Origin: JAADHY01 sp964428935
GTDB lineage: Bacteria; Planctomycetota; Planctomycetia; Planctomycetales; Planctomycetaceae
DNA: 23,887 nt
Direction: 5' to 3'
NCBI GenBank assembly: GCA_964428935.1
Contig: CAYSAG010000047.1
Coordinates: 1-23,887 of the forward strand
A program made the translations under genes and the position numbers. The notes beneath the pieces were generated by a model. The model saw only the letters and a program-made list of their open reading frames with translations. It did not search any database and was not told where the DNA came from. Of the stretch, positions 1 to 8,131 are shown piece by piece (positions within the stretch are counted from its first letter, which is position 1; each line of letters opens with the position of its first letter).

Positions 1-24
1 GGCGCGTGCGGACCGCTGGGCTGG

Positions 25-582
25 TCATGGTCCGCTGCCGCGACCGCGTCCGCCGCCTGGCCCGGCACCGCGCCGGCCGCGACGTGCCCGGCATCGACCC
101 GGGCCGCCGGCACCACGACCGGCTCCTGGACCGCCGCCACGACCACCTCGGCCGCCACCACCGCCCGGGCCGCCCTGGTCCGTTCGATAGAAATTGTCGC
201 TGTCGCAAGCGGGACAAGCGGCTGGCGGGCCGGTACCATACGGCTCCTGCCAGACGTGGCCGCAGTCACCACATTGGAACACTCGCATATCGGCCATCAC
301 AATCGGTCCCCCTTCTATCCTCAGAGCCAGCCCTTCGACCAACGCCTTGGCCACCTTGCCCCTGGCCGACTCGATGATGCGGCCGAACGTCTGCCGCGAC
401 ACGCCCATGCGTTCGGCCGCCTGCTGCTGATACAGCCCTTCATAGTCAGCCAGGCGTAATGCTTCGTACTCGTCCAGGCTCAGCGCAACCTGCTGGAGGT
501 TGCGTGCGGGCACGCCCGCCGGTTTGAACAGTGTGCAACTCGGCAGGTGCCCGACACGTCGGCACCGCTTCGGTCTCGGCAT
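25..582 (-). CDS. DUF134 (UPF0251) family HTH protein with zinc ribbon and Gly/Arg-rich tail
   Basis: A 185-residue protein. The N-terminal half matches the DUF134 pattern I know: a start of MPRPKRCRRVG, then FKPAGVPARNLQQ, then a helix-turn-helix at about residues 37-84 containing EYEALRLADYEGLYQQQAAE and MGVSRQTFGRI. A short sheet (LRIEGGP) leads into a zinc ribbon with Cys104, Cys107, Cys123 and Cys126. Residues 137-185 are almost only Gly, Arg, Pro and Ala, which is unusual and could bind nucleic acid. The start is supported by AAGGAG eight bases upstream (plus positions 591-596). DUF134 proteins are predicted DNA-binding regulators, often near iron-sulfur or NifX-like genes; no such neighbour is visible, though the window ends just downstream. 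The target is unknown; autoregulation is inferred from the operator-like repeat in its promoter. Confidence 0.88.
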   Translation of the reverse strand: MPRPKRCRRVGHLPSCTLFKPAGVPARNLQQVALSLDEYEALRLADYEGLYQQQAAERMGVSRQTFGRIIESARGKVAKALVEGLALRIEGGPIVMADMRVFQCGDCGHVWQEPYGTGPPAACPACDSDNFYRTDQGGPGGGGGRGGRGGGPGAGRGAGGPGRCRARRGRRGAGPGGGRGRGSGP

Positions 583-609
583 TCACAGAGCTCCTTGTGG
601 TGTGACCGA

Positions 610-637
610 ATTATGAGCATATGCCCAAAAAGGTCAA
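610..637 (-). promoter_or_regulatory. Sigma70-type promoter with embedded inverted repeat for the DUF134 gene
   Basis: On the minus strand, TTGACC (plus 632-637) and CATAAT (plus 610-615) are each five of six matches to consensus and lie 16 bases apart. The predicted start of transcription is near 603, giving a leader of about 20 bases that carries the AAGGAG ribosome site. A 14-bp inverted repeat, TGAGCAT/ATGCCCA (614-627, one mismatched pair), fills most of the spacer and touches the -10 box. This is where a repressor would block RNA polymerase. The boxes are read directly; the operator role is inferred. Confidence 0.62.
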
Positions 638-639
638 GC

Positions 640-691
640 CCTCGCCCTGATCAGCTCCCGGTACACAGCAGGGTTTCCGTACTGGGCGAGG
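640..691. repeat. Stem-loop in the spacer between export gene and DUF134 gene
   Basis: CCTCGCCC at 640-647 and GGGCGAGG at 684-691 form a perfect 8-bp inverted repeat around a 36-base loop. It sits upstream of the DUF134 promoter and downstream of the polysaccharide-export stop at 799. On the minus strand it is followed by a short T run after eight other bases, so it could be a weak terminator for the upstream gene. I see no gene in 583-798. Confidence 0.35.
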
Positions 692-798
692 AGAAGAACA
701 GCTCGGCGTCTGAATTGGTTGGTCAGGGGAATTGCAAGTGAAGGAGCAGCCGATGTGAGCGAAAGTCGTAGTTGTTTGCCGCCCGCGTTCGTCAAACG

Positions 799-3051
799 TC
801 AGTTGTTGATTTGGCCGGCCGCGGCGCCAAAAATGGCGGCCTCCAAAATGTACCGCTCGAAGAACGCGGCAATGGCTTCCACAGGCGTGTACTGGAGAAT
901 GATGTAGTCGCCCGGCTGAATGAGCACCCGTTCGGCCGGGTCTCGCATGGCCTTGTACAGGTTCACTTTGATTGGCAGTTGAGTGCCGTCGGGCAGTTGA
1001 CGCAGAATGATGACCTGGCTGGCGCTGACCGAGACGTCCTGGTTCAGAGCCGACGGCCCACCCAGGGCGCGGTAGGTGCCGCCACCGGTTTGCTGGTTCG
1101 AGTTGCCTTGAGCAATCGAAATGGCTCCCAGGACGTCCAGGTCGTAGTCCCGAGGCAGCGTGTACTGGCCACCGCCCAGCAGCCCGCCGGTGTAGAACAC
1201 CTCGGTGTCGCGCGACTCAATGAAGACAATGTCGCCGTCGCCGAGAATGACGTCCTGTTCGGTGAAGTGCACCTGTTCGCCCGGAGCCAGCCGGACGGGA
1301 ATGCGAATGACCCGCGGGTTTTCAATGGTCGGGTCGCCGACCCACTCGAACCCCGCCGGCGGGTCTTGCAGCGACACCTCGTACCAGCCCGTGTTGTCCG
1401 GCCAGCCGTACGGCTTCAGCCCGGCACTCGGCCCGCGCGGACCCTCCACAACCGCAGGACCGACGGAAGGAGCAACCGGGCGCTGCCCGGACTCAGCCGC
1501 GCCGACCCAGCCGTAGCCGCTCGCCCCAGTCGATGCGGGCTGGCCCGGAGGCCAAGACGCAACCGGCGAGCTGGGTGGCCAAGACGAAGCCGAGGGGACG
1601 TTGCCCGAGCCCACGCCGGCTGCTGCAAACGGGTCAACCGGCTGGGGACGACCCACCGACCAAGCGCCGCCGCTCCACGAGGAGACCGCCGAGCTGCCCG
1701 GCTGGCCGGTGTTCCAACCGACCGCTCCGGGACCCGCGCCCACCTCGACTTCGCAGCAACCGGGCGCCGACCCTGACCCACCGGGCGGCGAGACGCTGGT
1801 GCCGCCGGGAGGCGGCGGGAAGTGCGGTCCCTGCGACGGAACCGTCTGCGGCACGGTTTGCTGGAAGGCCGACAGCGCGGTCGGACCGCGGCTCCCGCGT
1901 GGCCGGTTGCTCGACTGCGGCCGCCACCATTGCCACCGACCGTCCGGGCTTTGCCCCCGCACCTGGACGCTCCAACGCGTCGAGCCGGGCGACCGGTACG
2001 AGCGGTAGGGCTGGTACGAGCGGGCCCGTTGCGGCCAAGCCCACTGCCAGGCTCCGGTCGGAGCGACGGGTTGTTGGGGCCCGGGAGCTGGGTCGGGCAC
2101 CGGACGGAGCTCGGGCGTCGACTGCGGGTGAGGGGGCTGGGCGTCGTGGCCCGGTCCGCTGGACTGCCGAGTCGGCTCTGGGGGGAAGACGGGTGTGCCG
2201 CCGCGAGGCGTCGTGTGGGTGTCGGACCGTTGCCGTGAGCTGGACGCGGGCGGACTCGTGTTGCGGTTCCCGCTACCGTCGGCAGCCGTGGCCGGTGCGG
2301 CTTTCGGACGACGACACCGACCGTTGCGAATGACGTAAATGGTGTTTTCGGCGTCGAGTCCGGGCAGACCGCCGGTCAAGGCCAAGGCGTGCAGGACGTC
2401 GTTCCGGTAGGCGGGCAACGCGACGACGCGTCCGGTGCCCCGCTTCAAGGCTCCCAGGTTCAGTTGCCCGTCCGACCCGGTGACCAGTCCTTCGGTCCCG
2501 CCTTCTTGGCGAATGACCAACACCCGGTAGACGCGCGGCTTCTGCAGGCTGACGAACACGTGAGCGGTTTCTCGGTTGAGAATTCGCCGGTCCTCGACCA
2601 GCGCCTGAAAAATTCGCTCTTCAATCTGTCGCAGCGTCATTCCTCGCACGTACAGCGCGCCGACCAACGGCAGGGAAATGGTGCCGTCGTCGCGAACGGG
2701 AATGGGGTAACCCATGGACGGCGAAGCTTCCTCGTCGCGCTGAGGAAAGCGGACCGGCGGAGCCTGGTCGGCGCGGCCGAGCAGGTTGGGAATGTAAATG
2801 CCCAGCACGTCGCCGCTGTCGACGCGGTACTCGGCTGGCGGCCTTTGAGCCAGCAGGGAGAGGTCGATTGTTTTGCGGCCGGAGCGTCGCGGAGCGCGGT
2901 ACTCGTCTGGCAAGTAGCGAGCCGGCAAACCGTCCAGCGGGTGCAGGGCCGCGCAGCCGCTCAGGGCCAGCAGGAAAAGACCGGCGACGACGCACACGAC
3001 GCCGGCCGCCGCCGCTCCGTTTGCCCTGCTCTGTCTCACCGGCTGTCGCAT
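799..3051 (-). CDS. Polysaccharide biosynthesis/export lipoprotein (Wza-like) with large Pro/Gly/Ser insertion
   Basis: A 750-residue outer-membrane or periplasmic component of capsule/exopolysaccharide export. The N-terminus has basic residues, a hydrophobic stretch and the lipobox LSGC with Cys33, so it is a lipoprotein. Residues about 72-168 form the Poly_export domain (PAEYRVDSGDVLGIYIPNLL, VRDDGTISLPLVG, MTLRQIEERI). A beta-grasp region follows (RVYRVLVIRQEGG, then LTGGLPGLDAENTIYVIRNG at about 226-245). From about 246 to 578 lies a low-complexity insert rich in Pro, Gly, Ser and Trp. After it the fold resumes with IRIPVRLAPGEQ, DVILGDGDIVFIESRDTEVFYTGG and IQPGDYIILQ. The start at 3051 was chosen because TGAGGT lies six bases upstream; upstream in-frame starts at 3063 and 3090 lack a ribosome site. 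It follows the Pro-rich lipoprotein gene by 63 bases, probably in one transcript. No Wzc-like kinase or glycosyltransferase is adjacent. Confidence 0.85.
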   Translation of the reverse strand: MRQPVRQSRANGAAAAGVVCVVAGLFLLALSGCAALHPLDGLPARYLPDEYRAPRRSGRKTIDLSLLAQRPPAEYRVDSGDVLGIYIPNLLGRADQAPPVRFPQRDEEASPSMGYPIPVRDDGTISLPLVGALYVRGMTLRQIEERIFQALVEDRRILNRETAHVFVSLQKPRVYRVLVIRQEGGTEGLVTGSDGQLNLGALKRGTGRVVALPAYRNDVLHALALTGGLPGLDAENTIYVIRNGRCRRPKAAPATAADGSGNRNTSPPASSSRQRSDTHTTPRGGTPVFPPEPTRQSSGPGHDAQPPHPQSTPELRPVPDPAPGPQQPVAPTGAWQWAWPQRARSYQPYRSYRSPGSTRWSVQVRGQSPDGRWQWWRPQSSNRPRGSRGPTALSAFQQTVPQTVPSQGPHFPPPPGGTSVSPPGGSGSAPGCCEVEVGAGPGAVGWNTGQPGSSAVSSWSGGAWSVGRPQPVDPFAAAGVGSGNVPSASSWPPSSPVASWPPGQPASTGASGYGWVGAAESGQRPVAPSVGPAVVEGPRGPSAGLKPYGWPDNTGWYEVSLQDPPAGFEWVGDPTIENPRVIRIPVRLAPGEQVHFTEQDVILGDGDIVFIESRDTEVFYTGGLLGGGQYTLPRDYDLDVLGAISIAQGNSNQQTGGGTYRALGGPSALNQDVSVSASQVIILRQLPDGTQLPIKVNLYKAMRDPAERVLIQPGDYIILQYTPVEAIAAFFERYILEAAIFGAAAGQINN

Positions 3052-3114
3052 GGTTGACCTCATTGGAGTTTGCAAGACTTGGCACTCCACCGGTCGACCC
3101 GGCGGGTTGTGACT

Positions 3115-4284
3115 TCAGAACGGTCGGCTCCACCCAAGCCGAGCGGCTGCCGCTCCGTTCGACGGTCCCCACGTTGGGCGAGCGTACGGGTTGGCGACGC
3201 CGGTCGCTGGCCAGCCGCTCGGAGCTGCCGGCGTCCAGTAGCCCGCAGCGCTGGCACTCGGCGCGGTCTGGCTGAACGAGCTGCTCGCCGCGGACGGCAC
3301 CTGCGCCCCTCGAGCCGGTGCCGCTCCACCACCCGACGAAACCGAACCGGGCTGGCCAGAGCCAACCGGAGGTGGACTGGGGGGCGGTGCGGGACTGGGC
3401 GGTGGAGCTGGACTAGGAGGGACCCCGCCGGAGGCAGTGGGTGGCGACGGCCAAGCCGGCCACACCGCCGTGCCCTGCGACCACCCCCAGGTTTCGCCTT
3501 CCACCACGCCGACGTCGCCGACCGGGTCGGGGAACGAAACCCCGACCGCGTCGGGCCATGTGACGGCACCGTCCGCCGGCGCGGCGACGGCCGGCTCGGG
3601 CAGCGACACGCCGGCCGAAGCGGCGGCGACGACTCGGCCGAACCGGTCCAGGCCGTCGGCCCGAGCGAAGTCCGCACCGACTCGGTAGCCCTCCAACCAC
3701 TGCTCGGCCCGTCCGCGCCCCAGCGGAGACCGGTAGAACGCCGACCAGTACTTTTTGGGCGGAACCGGTGGAACCTGACCACGGCCGCCGCGAAGAATGT
3801 CCCAGTAAGCTCGACGAAAACCCGCCTTGAAGTCCTTGCTGACCTTCTGCCCGCAGTCGCGCTGGTAGCGGCGCAGGGCTTTGTTCGAGCAGCGCCAGGC
3901 GGCTTCCCACAACCAAAGCCGGTCCAGCAGCGGGACCTTGCCCAAAAAAGCGCACAAGCGGCGGGGGCCGCACCGGACGCACTCGGCCGTGCCTGAGTCG
4001 GCGGGTCCGCCCCCGAACCGCGGCCAGTGAAAGTGGAGCTCCGCCAGTCGAACACGCCACGGGCCGAACCAAGGCCAGTCGAACTGCAGCGGCCGGCGAA
4101 GCACAAGCGGCGGTGAATGCAAGCCCGGCCGCGGCAGGCCAAACAGCACCGGCGAGACAGCGGCGGACGGGTTGTCCCGAGCGGCTAGGTCGACCGCTCC
4201 GCGCCGAACCGCCGGCTCGGCACAGCCAGCCGCTGCGGCTAGCCAGACAACCAGACACACCGTCAACTTCTTCCGTCCCACCAC
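3115..4284 (-). CDS. Planctomycete-type Pro-rich lipoprotein of unknown function
   Basis: A 389-residue predicted lipoprotein: MVGRKKLTVCLVVWLAAAAGC gives lipobox AAGC with Cys21. The conserved-looking core is at about 149-208: KDFKAGFRRAYWDI, a Gly-rich turn, VPPVPPKKYWSAFYRSP, then EQWLEGYRVGADFA. I associate this F-x-x-G-Y/YW pattern with uncharacterised planctomycete lipoproteins. Residues about 100-140 hold several Cys. From about 285 on it is Pro/Ser-rich, including PPSPAPPPSP repeats. The start is a GTG at 4284 with AAGGA eight bases upstream (plus 4293-4297). A GTG at 4320 is also in frame but would add 12 residues before the signal peptide. It precedes the export lipoprotein by 63 bases. 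The function is unknown; a structural or adaptor role at the envelope is inferred from location and pairing. Confidence 0.72.
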   Translation of the reverse strand: MVGRKKLTVCLVVWLAAAAGCAEPAVRRGAVDLAARDNPSAAVSPVLFGLPRPGLHSPPLVLRRPLQFDWPWFGPWRVRLAELHFHWPRFGGGPADSGTAECVRCGPRRLCAFLGKVPLLDRLWLWEAAWRCSNKALRRYQRDCGQKVSKDFKAGFRRAYWDILRGGRGQVPPVPPKKYWSAFYRSPLGRGRAEQWLEGYRVGADFARADGLDRFGRVVAAASAGVSLPEPAVAAPADGAVTWPDAVGVSFPDPVGDVGVVEGETWGWSQGTAVWPAWPSPPTASGGVPPSPAPPPSPAPPPSPPPVGSGQPGSVSSGGGAAPARGAQVPSAASSSFSQTAPSASAAGYWTPAAPSGWPATGVANPYARPTWGPSNGAAAARLGWSRPF

Positions 4285-4491
4285 CGGCTTCGTCCTTGAA
4301 GTGTGTACTGCGGGGCGCACGACCGCCGCGCTTTCCTTTCGCGCACGTTGTGACGCTCAGAGTAATCGGACGCAGTCGTAGCGACCTGCACGGTTTCCGG
4401 AATTGAGCCAGTCGTGCGGGGAGCGGAAGTTGGGGAGGCGTGGAAAGGTTTGCGGGTGAGGCAGGGTGTGCCGGCCCGGCGGCCCGCTCCG

Positions 4492-6624
4492 CTACTCGCC
4501 CGCAAAGTACTCCCGCAGCCGTTTGAACACCTGGCGGGCTCGTCGCTCGAACGCCTCGTGGTCCCGGCACCACCCCAGCGGTCGAATGGTCACGACGATT
4601 TTGACTCGCGGCACAGCGGACTGGCGGGGAACGCCTGGAATGAAGTCGGAGTTGCCGAAGTTAACGGTCACCTCCACCGGCTGACGGTTTTCGGTCGCGC
4701 CCCAAAAGGGCAGCAAACCGCGAGTGCCCAGCTGCAGGGTGGCCCGCTTGGGCGTGACGTCGACCAGTTTTGCCTTTTGGTCGCTGACGAACCCGCCCAG
4801 TTTGTAGACAATCATGTCTGAAGCGGCGCAGGTGACGAACGAGGACGAGTAGAGCCAGCTTTCGGGACGCTCGTTTTGTTCTTTCTCTTTTTCGTCCTGT
4901 GCCAGCAGTTGTTCGGTGGTCAGGTGTCGGGTTTGGTTTCGGCCGGCTTCTTTGGCTTGGTACAGAGCACGGTCGGCTCGGCGCAGCACGCTTTCGACCG
5001 AGTCGCCCGGTTCGGCCTCGGTGACGCCGAACGAAGCCGTCACGCGGAAGTCGCCCAGGCCCTCGACCCGAAGCTCCGAGACGGCCTTTCGCAACCGCTC
5101 GGCCCGTCGGACCGCGTCCTCCAGCGGCGTCTCGGGGCAAACAATGACAAACTCTTCGCCGCCGTAGCGAGCGACGAGTTCGCCGGAGTAGGTCTCGTCC
5201 TCCAGAAGTCGAGCGACGGCGACCAGAACGCGGTCGCCGGTGGCGTGTCCGAACGAGTCGTTGATTTGCTTGAAGTGGTCGACGTCCACGAAAATGACGC
5301 TGATTGGCTTGGGGACCGACGAGTTGGCCGTTTCTTCGAGCATTCGAGCCAGCTCGACTTCCATTTCTCCGCGGTTGGCCACGCCGGTCAGTGAGTCGCG
5401 GCTGGCCTTGATTCGCAGCTCGCGGTACTCGCCCGAGCGCCGGTGGCTGCGAGACATGTCGCGAAAGATTTCGAGCACGCCGTGCAGTTGACCGTTCTGG
5501 TCCAGCAGCGGCACCGACTGCATTTCCACTCGCACCCAGTGCCCGTCCCAGTGCTGAATTTGCAGTTCGGTGGTGGCGGGTTTGCCGGTCTCGACCACTT
5601 GGTGCAAGGGGAGCTGGCGGTCGGTGAGCGGGTCGCCGTACTTGTCGGCGTACGCGAGCAGCCGGCTGCTCCACATTTGGCCCAGCAGTTCTTGAGCGGG
5701 GTGGCCCAACAGTTTTTCGGCGCCCGTGTTCCACACGACGAAGCGAAGGTCCGAGTCGAGCAGGTAGAAGCCGGTGTAAAGGCTTTCGAGCAGGTAAAGG
5801 TGTGAGAAAATTCGGCACAGCGTGTCGGCTTCCAGCGTGTCCTCCAGACACAGTGGGCCGCCACCGTGGACGTGGTTCAGCGGGTGCGGCTGCGGTGGAG
5901 TCGCCGGTGGCGGACCGTCTCGTTCAATCCACCGGGCCAGGGCGCACACCACGTTGCCGTCGAACTGCGTTCCCGCTCCGTCCATCAACACGCGAATGAT
6001 TTCGTCGTGCGGCAAAGCGGGACGGTAGACCTGGTCGGTCGAGAGGGAGTCGTAGGCGTCGGCCACGGCCAGAATGCGCGCCCCCAGGTGCGGCTCACCG
6101 ACCCACCGACGCCGTTCCTTGTCCAGCCGAAACTCGCTGTGCGACTGAGCGACAAACTCCAGCACCGCCGGGTCGACGTGGCAGGCCTGCAGAACGTCGA
6201 TGCCAATGTAGCGGTGCAAGGCCATGAGTTCGGCTTCGTCCGGGCTGAGCTGCCCGGGCTTGAACAGAATGTTGTCGGGGACGCCGATTTTTCCAATGTC
6301 GTGCAGCAGGGCCGAGACTTCCAGCACCTTCAGGTCCCGGCCCTCCCAGCCCAAGTACCGAGCCAGTCCGACGGCGATTCGAGCCGTTCGTCGAGCGTGT
6401 CGGACGGTCGAAATGTCGCGGAAGTGAAGAGCGGTCAGCAGCTTCCGAAGAATGGTCGGCGAAATGACCCCTTCCAGCAGCTCGCCGTCGCCCCGGTCCT
6501 GCTTCGCCTGCCGCGACAGAGCCATCAACCCCAGCAGAATGCACGACGAATCCATTGGGTGCGAGCCGGCTGGCTGCGCCTCCGGAAGCAAAAATTCGTC
6601 AGAAACCAGGTAGTCCTGAGACAT
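4492..6624 (-). CDS. Cyclic-di-GMP signalling protein: degenerate HD-GYP, PAS, GGDEF, unknown C-terminal domain
   Basis: A 710-residue cytosolic protein with no membrane segment. Residues about 55-220 are an HD domain with ALLHDIGKIGVPDNIL (His108, Asp109). The HHE and GYP parts of HD-GYP enzymes are lost: SHSEF stands at 161-165 and no GYP follows, so phosphodiesterase activity is doubtful. A PAS domain spans about 281-395 (LYTGFYLLDSDLRFVVWNTGAE). The GGDEF domain spans about 410-565, with RDSLTGVANRGEM, FVDVDHFKQINDSFGHATGD and the catalytic GGEEF at 488-492. The usual RxxD inhibitory site is replaced by YSGE. It should therefore be a diguanylate cyclase without that feedback site. Residues about 590-710 form a conserved-looking domain I cannot name (LVDVTPKRATLQLG, VKIVVTIRPLG, FERRARQVFKRLREYF), possibly a PilZ-like barrel lacking the RxxxR motif. 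The start is ATG at 6624, with only a weak ribosome site. Confidence 0.86.
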   Translation of the reverse strand: MSQDYLVSDEFLLPEAQPAGSHPMDSSCILLGLMALSRQAKQDRGDGELLEGVISPTILRKLLTALHFRDISTVRHARRTARIAVGLARYLGWEGRDLKVLEVSALLHDIGKIGVPDNILFKPGQLSPDEAELMALHRYIGIDVLQACHVDPAVLEFVAQSHSEFRLDKERRRWVGEPHLGARILAVADAYDSLSTDQVYRPALPHDEIIRVLMDGAGTQFDGNVVCALARWIERDGPPPATPPQPHPLNHVHGGGPLCLEDTLEADTLCRIFSHLYLLESLYTGFYLLDSDLRFVVWNTGAEKLLGHPAQELLGQMWSSRLLAYADKYGDPLTDRQLPLHQVVETGKPATTELQIQHWDGHWVRVEMQSVPLLDQNGQLHGVLEIFRDMSRSHRRSGEYRELRIKASRDSLTGVANRGEMEVELARMLEETANSSVPKPISVIFVDVDHFKQINDSFGHATGDRVLVAVARLLEDETYSGELVARYGGEEFVIVCPETPLEDAVRRAERLRKAVSELRVEGLGDFRVTASFGVTEAEPGDSVESVLRRADRALYQAKEAGRNQTRHLTTEQLLAQDEKEKEQNERPESWLYSSSFVTCAASDMIVYKLGGFVSDQKAKLVDVTPKRATLQLGTRGLLPFWGATENRQPVEVTVNFGNSDFIPGVPRQSAVPRVKIVVTIRPLGWCRDHEAFERRARQVFKRLREYFAGE

Positions 6625-6743
6625 GGGTCACCGTACAGAACGGGTCCGCCGCTGAACCCCAGGTTCGGCCACACCGCGACCGGCCGCCCAAGACCGTCGG
6701 CTAGTGAAGCTTAGCTCACGACACCGGGCAGTCAAACGGCACG

Positions 6744-6769
6744 AAAAAGGCCGGGACACCACCCCGGCC
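6744..6769 (-). terminator. Rho-independent terminator of proC
   Basis: Read on the minus strand, GGCCGGG, a seven-base loop and CCCGGCC form a perfect 7-bp stem followed at once by TTTTT. It lies 40 bases after the proC stop codon and 120 bases before the GGDEF gene. It therefore separates proC from the downstream signalling gene, which must have its own promoter. No other gene-like feature is visible in 6625-6809. Confidence 0.85.
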
Positions 6770-6809
6770 ACCCGAAAAACCGTTCGAAACTGCACGACTG
6801 AAACCGCGG

Positions 6810-7634
6810 TCAAGACAGCTGAGCCAGCTCGACCGACCGCTCCGTCGCCGCCTGAACCGCGTTCAGGACACAGCCGCGAAAAGCCCCCAGCTCCAGCTCG
6901 TGCAGACCGGCAATGGTCGTGCCGCCCGGACTGGCGACGGCGTCCTTCAGCGACGCCGGGTGCTGTCCGGTTTCGAGGACCATTTTGGCCGCACCGAGCA
7001 CGGTTTGCGCAGCCAACCGAACGGCCACGTCGCGCGGCAACCCCATTCGCACGCCCCCGTCGGCCAGCGCTTCAATGAAAACGTAAACGTAGGCCGGACC
7101 GCTGCCGGAGAGCCCGGTGACCGCGTCCAACAATTTTTCCGGAAGCTCAAACGCCACGCCCACCGTCTCCAAAAGTCGACGCACCAGCGCCGCGTCCTCT
7201 TCCGTCGCCGCTCCGCCCACCGCAAACCCGGCCGCACACGCGCCGACCAGACACGGCGTGTTGGGCATCACTCGCACCAACCGCTTGTCCTCACCCAGAA
7301 CGGAAGCCAAAGCGGCCAGCGGCACGCCCGCGGCAATCGAAACCACCAGGTGCTCAGCCGTGACCAACGGTCGCAGTTCGGCCAACACGTAGCTCAACTG
7401 CTGCGGCTTGACGGCCAACACGACCACCTCGGCCTGCGCCAAAACCTCCTCGTTGGTCTCGACTGTCCGAGCGCCCGTCTCTTGCTCGAACCGCTTCCGA
7501 GCCTCCTTCACCACGTCGCTGGCCACCACGTCCCGGGCCGACGCAAAACCCGAAGCAATCAGTCCCCGAGCCAACGCCGTGGCCATTTTCCCAGCCCCGA
7601 CAAAACCAATCCGAACCCGCTCTTGTGCACTCAT
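6810..7634 (-). CDS. proC: Pyrroline-5-carboxylate reductase
   Basis: A 274-residue cytosolic enzyme that reduces 1-pyrroline-5-carboxylate to proline with NAD(P)H, the last step of proline synthesis. The Rossmann start IGFVGAGKMATALARG is at residues 9-24. VLAVKPQQ and RVMPNTPCLVG follow. The P5CR signature region AVTGLSGSGPAYVYVFIEAL is at about residues 171-190, ahead of ASPGGTTIAGL. Length is normal for the family (about 265-280). The ATG at 7634 was chosen because AAGGAG lies five bases upstream; the open frame continues 53 residues further upstream without any family similarity. It is transcribed alone: divergent from the KaiC-like gene upstream and closed by a terminator downstream. 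Confidence 0.96.
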   Translation of the reverse strand: MSAQERVRIGFVGAGKMATALARGLIASGFASARDVVASDVVKEARKRFEQETGARTVETNEEVLAQAEVVVLAVKPQQLSYVLAELRPLVTAEHLVVSIAAGVPLAALASVLGEDKRLVRVMPNTPCLVGACAAGFAVGGAATEEDAALVRRLLETVGVAFELPEKLLDAVTGLSGSGPAYVYVFIEALADGGVRMGLPRDVAVRLAAQTVLGAAKMVLETGQHPASLKDAVASPGGTTIAGLHELELGAFRGCVLNAVQAATERSVELAQLS

Positions 7635-7948
7635 GTTTGCTCCTTCGAGTCGTCCGCCGTTTTCAGACCGGCCTGGAGGCTGACCCTCAAGCCGTCGTGA
7701 AGGGACTTTAGTGTCGACTTCGACGAGGTCCGCGAGCACGCTCGCCGTGGACCGCTTCGAGCACCGGCCTGCGACCCGGCCGCCCGTCGGCAAGCAACGG
7801 CAACTTACCGACTACCCGAAACCCCGACAAGAGCCCACACCAGCTCGGACCGGCGGCGTTGGCCGTCTTGCGTGCGGACACGCCGCGTCGAAGTCGCCCT
7901 CAAGCCCGGACCAGCACGCAGGCGACGAGCGGCCCGCGGCGCCGGCGG

Positions 7949-7978
7949 CTGGCAGGCCCCCAGTGCCCTCCGTACAAT
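7949..7978 (+). promoter_or_regulatory. Candidate promoter for the KaiC-like gene
   Basis: TACAAT at 7973-7978 is five of six matches to the -10 consensus. CTGGCA at 7949-7954 is a four-of-six -35 box with an 18-base spacer. It would give a leader of about 145 bases before the gene at 8132. The divergent spacer 7635-8131 otherwise holds no gene I can support; the open frames there are not protein-like. The proC promoter must also lie in it but I cannot place it. Confidence 0.35.
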
Positions 7979-8131
7979 GGCCGCCTCGACGCCGCACTTG
8001 CCTGACGACTCGTCTGGCCGACCCAGTGACAAAGCCCCCGTCGCGGGTTGAAAACACGCCGGCCGGCTCGTCAGACTTTTCTTCCAACAACCTTTCCGAC
8101 AGCACCGCAAGTGCGACAGCAGAACGGAGCC

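Noticed and set aside
648..652. Specific GATC avoidance across the window
   Set aside because: I count only four GATC (near 649, 13964, 16555 and 21505), but given how rare GAT and ATC are, about that number is expected, so the four-base site is not separately avoided.
3052..3090. Earlier in-frame starts for the export lipoprotein (3063, 3090)
   Set aside because: No ribosome site before them, and the signal peptide is well formed from 3051.
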